From the NCBI GenBank assembly GCA_965372355.1, contig CBDVBZ010000089.1, positions 1 to 15,217 of the forward strand: a stretch of DNA of 15,217 bases, given 5' to 3'. The notes under the pieces are model-generated. The model had not been told where the DNA came from, did not search any database, and saw only the letters and a list, made by a program, of their open reading frames with translations. Source of the DNA: CBDVBZ01 sp965372355. GTDB lineage: Bacteria; Krumholzibacteriota; Krumholzibacteriia; WVZY01. A program made the position numbers and the translations under genes. Below are positions 1 through 7,463 of this stretch, piece by piece (position 1 is the stretch's first letter; every line of letters starts with the position of its first letter).

Positions 1-32
1 ACAGGGTCCATAGGCCTTGAAGGAGGTAACGA

Positions 33-635
33 ATGAAGAGGTTACTGCTAATTAGCTTGGTCGCGCTATGCTGGGCTAGCACAGCGTTCGCGGTGTCGGG
101 GTCCATCGGCATCTTTGCGGACGTGAATGCCAATCAATGCGCGCTGACGAATGACGGTAGCGGTCCAGCCCCAGAATCAAACGTGTACGTCGTGCATACG
201 GGCAGCGATGGCACGACGGGCTCCGGCTGGGCGGCACCGATCCCGGATTGCGCTGGCGGCCCCATCTTTCTCGCCGATGTTGCACAGCCCGGCGTGATTA
301 TTTTGGGTAACTCGCAGACCGGTGCCTCGGCAGCATACGGTGGATGCAGGACCAACGGTACGGTTCCTGTGGCGTGGATTCTGGTCCGGTGGATGGGGGC
401 GCCTGCGGAAGGCTGCTGTACTTGGACCGTCGGGCCGCACCCGCTCTTGGAGGACCCGGATGGTAACCCGTGGACGACACCGAACTCGACCAACTGCGCC
501 ACTCCGATTAGGGATGAGGCGGCTGCTGGCGGCACGGCGATCATTTCGACGAACCCGGCCCTGTGTCCGTGTAACGTCGACACCCATGAGAGCACATGGG
601 GCGGCGTGAAGGAGCTGTTCCGTCAGGGGATTTAA
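33..635 (+). CDS. Small secreted cysteine-rich protein, unknown function
   Basis: Encodes 200 residues. Residues 1-20 are a clear Sec signal peptide: MKR, a hydrophobic core, then AFA before the predicted cut at Val21. The mature part has eight cysteines (36, 73, 105, 128, 129, 155, 178, 180), which suggests disulfides and an extracytoplasmic location. It begins with a GSIGIFAD segment, contains NVYVVHTG, and ends with a TWGGVKELFR segment. The start is secure: AAGGAGGT at 20-27 lies 6 nt from the ATG. A strong terminator follows 30 nt after the stop, so this is the last or only gene of its transcript; the promoter lies outside the window. From memory, similar short proteins (GxxGxFAD start, paired cysteines, TWGxxKxLYR end) recur in many copies in Eisenbacteria-like genomes, but I cannot verify this here. 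No catalytic motif is visible and I assign no function. Confidence 0.85.
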   Translation: MKRLLLISLVALCWASTAFAVSGSIGIFADVNANQCALTNDGSGPAPESNVYVVHTGSDGTTGSGWAAPIPDCAGGPIFLADVAQPGVIILGNSQTGASAAYGGCRTNGTVPVAWILVRWMGAPAEGCCTWTVGPHPLLEDPDGNPWTTPNSTNCATPIRDEAAAGGTAIISTNPALCPCNVDTHESTWGGVKELFRQGI

Positions 636-665
636 TTCCCTCACGAACAGAAGTAGGTTTTTTGC

Positions 666-705
666 ATGTGTCCGGCTGCCGAAAGGCAGCCGGACACATC
701 TTTTT
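666..705 (+). terminator. Strong intrinsic terminator
   Basis: A perfect 15-bp inverted repeat (666-680 with 685-699) closes a GAAA tetraloop at 681-684. A C and five T residues (701-705) follow at once. It lies 30 nt after the stop of the secreted-protein gene and would separate it from the C25 peptidase gene. Confidence 0.95.
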
Positions 706-845
706 GGGGTCGGGGTGTCGGAAACGGAGTCGGTGGCAGAGAATCATCCACCGTCCCCGTGGCGCCTTCTTGATCCGGCCTCGGGTTTTGAGTCTCGAGC
801 CTCCGGGTCAACATCCAGAATGGCGGCCATCCGGTCGACAAACCC
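706..845. other. Gene-free stretch with a small inverted repeat
   Basis: No credible coding region is seen in the gap 636-987. This part holds a short inverted repeat, CGGTGG (731-736) with CCACCG (748-753), around an 11-nt loop. Just upstream are repeated GTCGG words (GTCGGGGTGTCGG at 708-720, and GTCGG again at 729-733). The texture resembles the degenerate palindromes that flank REP-type elements, but no transposase or second copy is visible in the window. The rest of the gap is the terminator (666-705) and the promoter region (846-916). Confidence 0.3.
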
Positions 846-874
846 TTGACTCCCGTAAGATAGGGCCTTACATT
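846..874 (+). promoter_or_regulatory. Candidate sigma70 promoter for the C25 peptidase gene
   Basis: TTGACT (846-851) and TACATT (869-874) are separated by exactly 17 nt. This gives five of six matches to the -35 consensus and four of six to the -10. Transcription would start near 881, leaving a leader of about 105 nt before the gene at 988. It follows the terminator at 666-705, as expected for a new transcription unit. Confidence 0.55.
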
Positions 875-907
875 TGGTTTAGTTCGCCAGCCTGTTTCTG
901 TGCCCCC

Positions 908-916
908 TGATATACT
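908..916 (+). promoter_or_regulatory. Candidate extended -10 element
   Basis: TGATATACT is an extended -10 (TGn plus TATACT, five of six matches). No good -35 lies 16-18 nt upstream, so it would act alone or as a second start point downstream of the promoter at 846-874. Transcription would begin near 923. Confidence 0.4.
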
Positions 917-987
917 GACCCCAATTTTCTCTCAATAACCGGGCGTCTGCCCTGGGGCGTTTCCAGGAGGGGTGGGGAGAAGTCGCG

Positions 988-3900
988 GTGACATTCATGC
1001 GTTATTCCTTTTGCTTGTTTCTCGCTGCAACCGCCATTATCGGCGCGGTTTGCGTCCCTACTCTAGCGGCTGAGGGCGTGGTGCGGCTCATTTCGGCGGA
1101 CGAGTCTCGCATCGTGTTGGAGATCCGGACCGGCGAGCACAGGTTTGTCCCCTCGCGGTTCGTGGACGGCGCGGAGACGCTCGAGATTGCCGGATTCGGG
1201 AGCTTTTCGGTCGCTGGTGAGCCGTTGATACCCGGTCGAGACGTTCTGGTCGCCCTTCCCCCCGACGGCGCCGCGTCGTTGACGTACAGCGTCCTCAGCT
1301 CGCAGCCCCTTGGACGACACCGTCTCGAACCCGTCCCGTTCCCGGTCGTTTTCCGGAGCGAGGACGGTCTTCTCGGCAGCTCATCCGAGTACCGGATCGA
1401 CGCGGACGCGTACGAGAGGGGGCGCGGAGTCATCGGTGTCTCCGCACAGCCCCAGGGGCGTCTCCGTAACCAACGGGTGCTGCCCGTTCGCGTCGAACCG
1501 GTCGGCTACGACCCGAGCACTGGAGAGATCATCCTCGCGACGTTGATACGGGTGGAAATCACCCTATCTGGCGGAGGTCGCTCCCGCGGCGCGCCGGTCC
1601 AGGAGATCGATGTCTGGGAACGGATATACTCCCGTGTGCTGGTCAATCCCGATCAGGCAAGGGGGTGGCGCTCGAAGCCGGTGGGGCGGATTCCCGACCC
1701 GGGCAAATCACAGTCGGTGATTCAGGGCGGCCCGCTGGTCAAGCTCGCGGTTCGCACGTCGGGTATGCACAGGGTCACGGCCTCAGAAGTCATCGCCAGG
1801 GGATTCCCCTCCGGCACGGCGACCACGCAGCTTCAGCTTTTCCAGCGCGGCTACGACGACGTCTGGTTGACCCACGATATCGTCGATATTCCGTTCAAGC
1901 TGATCGAGGACGGCGGTGGGGTCGCCGGTGAGTTCGACGCCTCGGACGCGATCATATTCTACGGGCAGGAGCTGCGGGTAGACACACTGCGAAACGATCC
2001 CATAGAGAAGTTCTCCGAGGACAACATCTACTGGCTGGGCGTTGCGCCGGGCGCGCAGATGACCCAGACGACGCTGTCGGCCGGCACCGTCACGCCCGAT
2101 ACCGCGACGGCAACATTCCCCGTCACGCGGTACGAAGAACAGGATCTGTTCTTTATGGAGAACACGCCGGAGACGGACGCCGTTACACGAGCCCGGATGC
2201 GGGAGTTTTACTACTATAACGCGGCTCCCGACCCCTCTTTCTCCGTGCCGTTCACGATCGGCGCGATCAAATCGGCCACGACGTTTGAGTTGAGGGCCCG
2301 GTTTCTCGGCGGCCATAAGTACACAGTACAACGTAACGTCCGGATCGAGATCGTGAACTCGAAGGGGACCACCCGTCTCAACGACGCCGTCGTTCCCATA
2401 TCGACAGTGGTTTACTACTCGTCGGGCGCGCTCTCCGCGGATATTCTCTCCGATGGCTTCAACACGCTACGGATTCAACCGGTCGGGCGGGGTACGCTCG
2501 AGGCGTTGCTGGATTGGTTTACGATCGAGTACGAGTCGCCGTACCAGGCCAGAGGCGATATGCTCGAGTTCAATACCGGGGCTTTGAGCGGCAACCAGAA
2601 CCTGACCGTGACGGGTCTGAGTCGGACCGATGTGTTGCTCTTCGATGTGACCGACCCGCTGGCTCCGGAAGAGTATCCGCTGGATGGCAGCCACTTCACC
2701 CCTCTGGGTGGCGGCGAGTATGCGTTGTCCTTCCAGATCGACCTGACGGCGCCGCGGCGGTTTATCCTGGTCCCCCCCGACAAGATCGATGACGTTGCAG
2801 AGGTTATCGAGGATCAGCCGAGCAATCTGATCGGCAACCCCATCGAGAGCGGTGTCGACATCCTCGTTGTCTCGCACAAGGATTTTCTCGCTGGAATACA
2901 GAGGTGGGTGGACTACAGACGCGCTCAGGGGTACCGCGTGCTTCTCACTGATGTCGACGATGTTTTCGACGAGTTCAACGGCGGCGTCAACAACGCGCGG
3001 GCGATCCGCACGCTCGTTGAGCACTTTTTTGCCAAGGGAGGCGTGAGCTTCTTGCTGCTCGTCGGGGACGCGAGCGAGGACAACAAGCGTGTGCACATCG
3101 AATCGGGTATCAACTTCGTGCCGACGGAGTCGTTTACCGAGCACGTTCAGAGTTCCGTCTTCAACGAAGACGAAGTGGTCACGAGCGACAAATGGTACGG
3201 GATGCTCGGCGCGGACATCATCTATGAAAACGCGCCGTTCCCCGCCGACTACTACCCCGATGTGATTGTGGGCAGGTTGCCTGCGGGGACGGTCGAGGAA
3301 CTCGATATTCTGATCGACAAAACGCTCGAATTCGAGAAACCGAGTGGCAGTGATTTCTGGCGCCGGCGGATGATTCGTTGTGCCGACGATAACTGGTCGG
3401 GTGCCGGAACGACCTGTCTTCAGCCCCCCGAAGTTGACTTTGAGGTTGCGGAGGAGGTTGCCGCAGTTATCACCCAGAGCTCGATCCCCGGCGGGTACGA
3501 TATCGTCCGCTTCTATCTGTCCGACCGGATATCCCATCCACCGGGTGGATGCGTGGGCGCGGGCTCTCAGATTCACCTGGCCCGGACGGAGGCCACACCC
3601 GCCCTGCTGGGCGAGCTGGCCAAAGGCGCGACGATTCTGAGCTTCCAGGCTCACATGAACCGGTATCAGATATGCCACGAGCGTCTCTTTACATCGTCCG
3701 TGACCGCGGAAGGAGGACCCGACCCGGGCAAGCTGGCGAACACCGGGCGGCCGTTTGTCGTTTTCGGGATGGGGTGTCACATCAGCGACTTTGCCCTGCA
3801 CAAGGAGCTCATCAGGGTATGGGACAACCCTCCGACCGGCGACTGCATGTCGGAGATTCTGCTCCACCTCGATAACAAAGGTGCGGTCAACTCCTATGGA

Positions 3901-5085
3901 AGCACCGGCTTCGAATATCTCAGGGAAAACAAGAACTATACGGCGGTTATCGCCGAGGTCTTTTTTAGCGATCCGCCCGTGGGCCCGACGCTCCCGTCGA
4001 ATCGGTCGCAAGTTCGGTGGATCATGGGCGAGCTGATGGCCACGGCCGAAATCGAGAACCTTCTCCGCTTCCCCGTAGGCTCGGGGTTGGGCGCACGGGG
4101 CCAGGCCAAGCGGTATCACACGCTGGGTGACCCGGTGCTTCGGATGGATGCAGGGCCACCCCGTTTCGAGGTCACGGTAAACGGGGAGCCGTTTGAATCC
4201 GGCGATCTTCTGTTCGCCAGCGGTGCCGGCGACTCCGTCAGGGTCCGGGGGGTTATCACCGACGAAGTGGCCATCGAGGAGGTTTCGCTCGAAATCGATG
4301 GCGTCGACGCAACCGGCCAGATGACGATCACTCCGACCCGGGACGTGGGTCTCGATGCGGCCCGGCAGTACGAGATCGCGTTCGCCACGACGATCCTCCC
4401 AAAACCGTACGACATCATCATTCGCGCCCATCAGGCGGCGGACACGACGGCCGGCGAATACCACGTGGTCGCCGAGTTTGTTCTCAGGGTGGAGATCAAT
4501 GCATCCCTCGCGATCAACGGCCGGCCGGTGGTTGACGGCGACCTCGTGGCCGCCGAGGGGGACTATGTCTTCGAGCTCGAGTCACCGGTTTTCGTCGACC
4601 CGTCGCTGATTCGGGTCGAGATCGACGACAGCACGGTCACACCACTGGATTTCTCTCACCCGAGCCCGCAGGACTCCACGACGTGGCTGGTAGCGTTCTC
4701 CGCGTCGTTGGCTCCGGGCGCCCACACGATCTCGATATTCGTCGACAACGCGTCGTTCGACTACAATGTCTCCGTGGGCTCGCAGGCCGGTGTACGCGAC
4801 TTGATCGCCTACCCGAACCCATTCCAGGACGACACCTATTTTGTCTATTCGAACGATCTGGAGATCTCCGGCGGGGCGATCGATATATTCACGGCGAGCG
4901 GCAAGAAGGTCGCTCACCTCGAGCTCCCCACGTCGGCGCGGATGGTGGGTCAAAACGCCGTCCGGTGGGACGGCAGAACATGGAATGGAGATCCGGTCGC
5001 CAACGGACTCTATCTCTATGTCTTCTCGGTCAACCAGCTAGGCCAGACGTCCACTCAGCGCGGCAAACTGGTGAGAGTCAGGTAG
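988..5085 (+). CDS. Secreted C25 (gingipain-like) cysteine peptidase with C-terminal sorting-type tail
   Basis: Encodes 1365 residues. Residues 1-28 are a signal peptide (hydrophobic core, TLAA before Glu29). Residues about 30-230 resemble the gingipain propeptide, ending near VRVEPVGYDPSTGEI. Residues about 245-350 form the GMHRVTASEV...IIFYG module common before C25 domains. The peptidase domain spans about 624-1058: DILVVSHKDF at its start, FLLLVGDASED, the likely catalytic His889 in SFQAHMN, the likely catalytic Cys930 in FGMGCHISDF, and HTLGDPVLRM at its end. Ig-like beta domains follow (about 1060-1260). The tail, from about 1269, reads YPNPF...WDGRTWNGDPVANGLYLYVF, the FlgD-like/type IX-sorting class. 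Two starts are possible: GTG 988, well spaced from a GGGAGA site, or in-frame ATG 997; I keep GTG. It is probably monocistronic, with its own promoter candidates. The histidine sits in AH rather than the usual GHG context. Substrate is unknown. Confidence 0.85.
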   Translation: MTFMRYSFCLFLAATAIIGAVCVPTLAAEGVVRLISADESRIVLEIRTGEHRFVPSRFVDGAETLEIAGFGSFSVAGEPLIPGRDVLVALPPDGAASLTYSVLSSQPLGRHRLEPVPFPVVFRSEDGLLGSSSEYRIDADAYERGRGVIGVSAQPQGRLRNQRVLPVRVEPVGYDPSTGEIILATLIRVEITLSGGGRSRGAPVQEIDVWERIYSRVLVNPDQARGWRSKPVGRIPDPGKSQSVIQGGPLVKLAVRTSGMHRVTASEVIARGFPSGTATTQLQLFQRGYDDVWLTHDIVDIPFKLIEDGGGVAGEFDASDAIIFYGQELRVDTLRNDPIEKFSEDNIYWLGVAPGAQMTQTTLSAGTVTPDTATATFPVTRYEEQDLFFMENTPETDAVTRARMREFYYYNAAPDPSFSVPFTIGAIKSATTFELRARFLGGHKYTVQRNVRIEIVNSKGTTRLNDAVVPISTVVYYSSGALSADILSDGFNTLRIQPVGRGTLEALLDWFTIEYESPYQARGDMLEFNTGALSGNQNLTVTGLSRTDVLLFDVTDPLAPEEYPLDGSHFTPLGGGEYALSFQIDLTAPRRFILVPPDKIDDVAEVIEDQPSNLIGNPIESGVDILVVSHKDFLAGIQRWVDYRRAQGYRVLLTDVDDVFDEFNGGVNNARAIRTLVEHFFAKGGVSFLLLVGDASEDNKRVHIESGINFVPTESFTEHVQSSVFNEDEVVTSDKWYGMLGADIIYENAPFPADYYPDVIVGRLPAGTVEELDILIDKTLEFEKPSGSDFWRRRMIRCADDNWSGAGTTCLQPPEVDFEVAEEVAAVITQSSIPGGYDIVRFYLSDRISHPPGGCVGAGSQIHLARTEATPALLGELAKGATILSFQAHMNRYQICHERLFTSSVTAEGGPDPGKLANTGRPFVVFGMGCHISDFALHKELIRVWDNPPTGDCMSEILLHLDNKGAVNSYGSTGFEYLRENKNYTAVIAEVFFSDPPVGPTLPSNRSQVRWIMGELMATAEIENLLRFPVGSGLGARGQAKRYHTLGDPVLRMDAGPPRFEVTVNGEPFESGDLLFASGAGDSVRVRGVITDEVAIEEVSLEIDGVDATGQMTITPTRDVGLDAARQYEIAFATTILPKPYDIIIRAHQAADTTAGEYHVVAEFVLRVEINASLAINGRPVVDGDLVAAEGDYVFELESPVFVDPSLIRVEIDDSTVTPLDFSHPSPQDSTTWLVAFSASLAPGAHTISIFVDNASFDYNVSVGSQAGVRDLIAYPNPFQDDTYFVYSNDLEISGGAIDIFTASGKKVAHLELPTSARMVGQNAVRWDGRTWNGDPVANGLYLYVFSVNQLGQTSTQRGKLVRVR

Positions 5086-5176
5086 CTCTCGCACTCCTCT
5101 CCTCGATTCTGTAATTCCTTGGGTTGTGCCTCCAAGATTGGCCGTCGCCACTCCACTGCGCGGTCCTGTACTTTCC

Positions 5177-5205
5177 TGTCCAAATTTTCGGGATTCTGCT
5201 AGACT
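5177..5205 (+). promoter_or_regulatory. Candidate promoter of the peptidoglycan-recycling operon
   Basis: An extended -10, TGC plus TAGACT (5197-5205), has a weak -35-like TGTCCA (5177-5182) 17 nt upstream. It lies in the 175-nt gap between the peptidase stop and the murQ start. Transcription would begin near 5212, about 50 nt before murQ. No terminator is visible after the peptidase gene, so readthrough is also possible. No MurR-like operator could be recognised. Confidence 0.4.
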
Positions 5206-5248
5206 CCCCCTGTTTTTGTGTGGGGTGGGGCACTCCCCCGCCGATGCC

Positions 5249-5254
5249 AGGAGG
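5249..5254 (+). promoter_or_regulatory. Ribosome binding site that fixes the murQ start
   Basis: AGGAGG lies 6 nt before GTG 5261. The reading frame is open further upstream, to a GTG at 5126, but those 45 extra residues match nothing in the MurQ family. This site therefore decides the start. Confidence 0.85.
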
Positions 5255-5260
5255 AGACGC

Positions 5261-6181
5261 GTGTCCGGACAGAAGCGCAAGCTGTACGAAGAGCTCAAGA
5301 ACCTGACGACCGAGCAACGCAACCCTCGTACGGTCGGTATCGATCTGGCCCCCACCGAGGAGATTCTCGGTCTGATGAATGCCGAGGATCGGACGGTCGC
5401 CGAGGTGGTTCGGAAAGCGCTGCCCGATATTGCCCGGGCGGTGAACCTGGCCGTCGCCTCCTTCAAGCAGGGAGGGCGGTTGCTCTATTTCGGCGCGGGA
5501 ACGAGCGGGCGTCTGGGGATATTGGATAGCGCCGAGTGTCCGCCGACGTTTGGCGTGCCTCCCGACATGGTGGTCGGTTCGATAGCCGGAGGCCGCGACA
5601 CTGTGTTTCTGTCACGGGAGGGCATCGAGGACAGCGAGGATGCGGGTGGGGAAGACGTAAGGGCCAACGCGGTCTCGGCCAACGATACCGTTGTGGGGAT
5701 TACGGCGAGCCGGCAAACACCTTATGTCGTCGGCGCGCTCAAGGCCGCGCGGGAATGCGGGGCAAAGACGGTGCTTCTGACCTGTAACGCCAAAATCCGC
5801 GCCGAGGTGGATGTGGAGATCAGCGTTGTTGTGGGCCCGGAAGCGATCGCCGGATCCACCCGGTTGAAGGCGGCTACCGCCCAGAAGATGGTCATCAACA
5901 TGATTTCTACGGCCAGCATGGTCAAACTGGGTAAAGTCTACGAGAACCTGATGGTCGATTTGAAGCCAACGAGCTCGAAGCTGCAAGAGCGTGCAAAGGG
6001 AATCATATCGCTGCTCACCGGCCTGGATTATGACGGTGCATCGCGGGTTTACGAGGAGTCGGGGAGGAACGTCAAGGTGAGTGTCGTGATGGCCAGACGG
6101 GACATGGATCGGCCGGCGGCCGAGGCGGCGCTGGCCGGTGGAGATGGGTTTCTTGCGCGCGCGCTGGGGGAGAGAGAATGA
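5261..6181 (+). CDS. murQ: N-acetylmuramic acid 6-phosphate etherase
   Basis: Cytoplasmic lyase-type etherase (SIS fold) that cleaves the D-lactyl ether of MurNAc-6-P to give GlcNAc-6-P and D-lactate. The 306 residues match the usual family length (about 300). Family motifs are all present: LTTEQRNPRT near the N-terminus, GAGTSGRLGILDSAE at 78-92, and GPEAIAGSTRLK starting at 192 and running into TAQKMVINMIST. By my alignment to E. coli MurQ, the two functional glutamates (Glu83 and Glu114 there) correspond to Glu92 and Glu123, and both are kept. The start is GTG with an ideal ribosome binding site; the longer upstream frame is rejected. The stop overlaps the next gene's start in ATGA, so translation is coupled to the sugar-binding protein. 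No MurR regulator or MurP transporter gene adjoins it, unlike in Bacillus or E. coli. Confidence 0.96.
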   Translation: MSGQKRKLYEELKNLTTEQRNPRTVGIDLAPTEEILGLMNAEDRTVAEVVRKALPDIARAVNLAVASFKQGGRLLYFGAGTSGRLGILDSAECPPTFGVPPDMVVGSIAGGRDTVFLSREGIEDSEDAGGEDVRANAVSANDTVVGITASRQTPYVVGALKAARECGAKTVLLTCNAKIRAEVDVEISVVVGPEAIAGSTRLKAATAQKMVINMISTASMVKLGKVYENLMVDLKPTSSKLQERAKGIISLLTGLDYDGASRVYEESGRNVKVSVVMARRDMDRPAAEAALAGGDGFLARALGERE

Positions 6182-7401
6182 GAGCGTTTCTGTTTGTTGT
6201 TTCTGTGATCGTGCTGCTGGCCGTCATTGGCTGTGGTGCGGGGGACGATGGCGATGGGTCGATACGTTTCTGGCAGTTCTGGGATATGGCGATCATCGAG
6301 CCGATCATCGATGAGTTCGAAAGACAGAATCCGGGGATCACGGTTAGTGTCGAACAGCTCACGTGGCAAAGCGGTCTTGAGAAGATCCAGGCCGCCGTGG
6401 CGTCGGGCACGCAGCCGGATCTCTGCGAGCTGGGCTCGACCTGGTTGCCGAGATTTAGCTACGAGGGTGTTCTGGCAGACCTGACGCCGGTGTACACGGA
6501 GGTTGCCGATAGTTTCATCATGTGGGACAGCGCGAAATGGCAGGGACGGGTCTACGGGCTCCCCTGGGTGCAGGGCTCGCGCGCTCTGTTCTGCAACGCG
6601 GATCTGTTCGTGCGTGCCGGGCTCGACCCCGACCAGCCGCCGCAAACGTGGGACGAGCTTCTCAAGGCGGCGATGCGGATCGACCAACTCGGCGATGACG
6701 TGCATGGGTTCGGGCTCAATATGGGCGAACGCTACGTGCTCTACAAGAAGTTCATGGCATTCGCATGGGGCAATGGAGGCGGGATACTCGGGGAGGACGG
6801 TTCGGTTATCTTCGCCAGCGACGAAAATGTCGAGGCCCTGGAATTCTACCAGGCGCTGGCCGAGTACTCGCTGAAGGAGAAGCAGGAGATCCTCGACTAC
6901 AACTTCAAGAAGGGGCAGCTCGGGATGCAGATCTCCGGAGCGTGGAATCTGCGCAACTACGCATTGGAGGCCCCGGATCTCAACTACCGTGTCGCACTGG
7001 TGCCAAGGCCGACTCCGGTCCGCGGCATACACGGCAGCTTTGCCGGCGCCGAGATGCTCGTTGTCTTTGCGAACTCAAAGCGAAAAGCGGACGCACTCAA
7101 GCTCGCGCGGTTTCTTCAGGGGTATGAACATGCAAAGAAGATCTGTCTGGATGTGAAAAGCGTGTTTCCGGCATCGAAGAAGGTTCTCGACGACCCGGCG
7201 TTTGTCGAGGACCCAAAAGTCCGCGTCTTTGTAGAGCAATCACTAACGAGCCAGACGGCCCCTGCGCACCCCGGATGGATCGATATGGAGGACGTGATCA
7301 ATCGCTCGATCGAGGAAGTGCTGTATGGGCGGGCGGAGCCAAAGCAATCGCTGCAGGCAGCCGCGGATAAGATCGAGCAAGTGGTGAAACGGTTTGAGTG
7401 A
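6178..7401 (+). CDS. ABC importer sugar-binding lipoprotein (family 1, CUT1 type)
   Basis: Encodes 407 residues. A lipoprotein signal ends at VIGC, making Cys19 the lipidated residue, so it is probably anchored facing the periplasm. The rest is a family-1 extracellular solute-binding protein: FWQFWD opening strand, PIIDEFERQNPGI, an SGLEKIQAAVASGTQPDL hinge region, GLPWVQGSRALFCNADLF, and TWDELLKAA. These are typical of binding proteins for oligosaccharides and amino sugars. It overlaps murQ by 4 nt (ATGA), with a GGGGGAG site at 6166-6172 inside murQ. Two permease genes follow. Its place between murQ and anmK suggests that the ligand is a MurNAc- or anhMurNAc-containing sugar, for example the disaccharide that NagZ cleaves. 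This is inference from context; glucose- or maltose-type ligands cannot be excluded by sequence alone. Confidence 0.9.
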   Translation: MRAFLFVVSVIVLLAVIGCGAGDDGDGSIRFWQFWDMAIIEPIIDEFERQNPGITVSVEQLTWQSGLEKIQAAVASGTQPDLCELGSTWLPRFSYEGVLADLTPVYTEVADSFIMWDSAKWQGRVYGLPWVQGSRALFCNADLFVRAGLDPDQPPQTWDELLKAAMRIDQLGDDVHGFGLNMGERYVLYKKFMAFAWGNGGGILGEDGSVIFASDENVEALEFYQALAEYSLKEKQEILDYNFKKGQLGMQISGAWNLRNYALEAPDLNYRVALVPRPTPVRGIHGSFAGAEMLVVFANSKRKADALKLARFLQGYEHAKKICLDVKSVFPASKKVLDDPAFVEDPKVRVFVEQSLTSQTAPAHPGWIDMEDVINRSIEEVLYGRAEPKQSLQAAADKIEQVVKRFE

Positions 7402-7412
7402 TCTATGTGTGG

Positions 7413-7443
7413 GCCGAGTGTGGTTTTGTTCGCCGCGCTCGGT
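7413..7443 (+). promoter_or_regulatory. Intercistronic hairpin after the binding-protein gene
   Basis: Positions 7413-7424 pair with 7432-7443 in 12 consecutive pairs (eight Watson-Crick, four G-U) around a 7-nt loop. It starts 12 nt after the binding-protein stop and lies in a 62-nt gap, unusual in an operon with otherwise overlapping or near-touching genes. The stem is not followed by a T run, so it does not look like a terminator. By analogy with the malE-malF hairpins of E. coli, it may stabilise the upstream mRNA and raise binding protein over permease. Confidence 0.55.
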
Positions 7444-7463
7444 TCGCAACCTGACAATCTCTC

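Noticed and set aside
2467..4464. 665-residue open frame on the minus strand inside the peptidase gene
   Set aside because: It is a shadow of the C25 gene in GC-rich DNA. It is rich in Arg, Asp and His, has no recognisable motif, and the plus frame has clear domains throughout.
5118..5136. CTTGG...CCAAG repeat after the peptidase gene as a terminator
   Set aside because: A five-pair stem with a 9-nt loop and no T tract; too weak.
5126..5260. N-terminal extension of murQ
   Set aside because: The frame is open, but MurQ proteins begin near the KLYEELKNLTTE segment. The only good ribosome binding site (5249-5254) points to GTG 5261.
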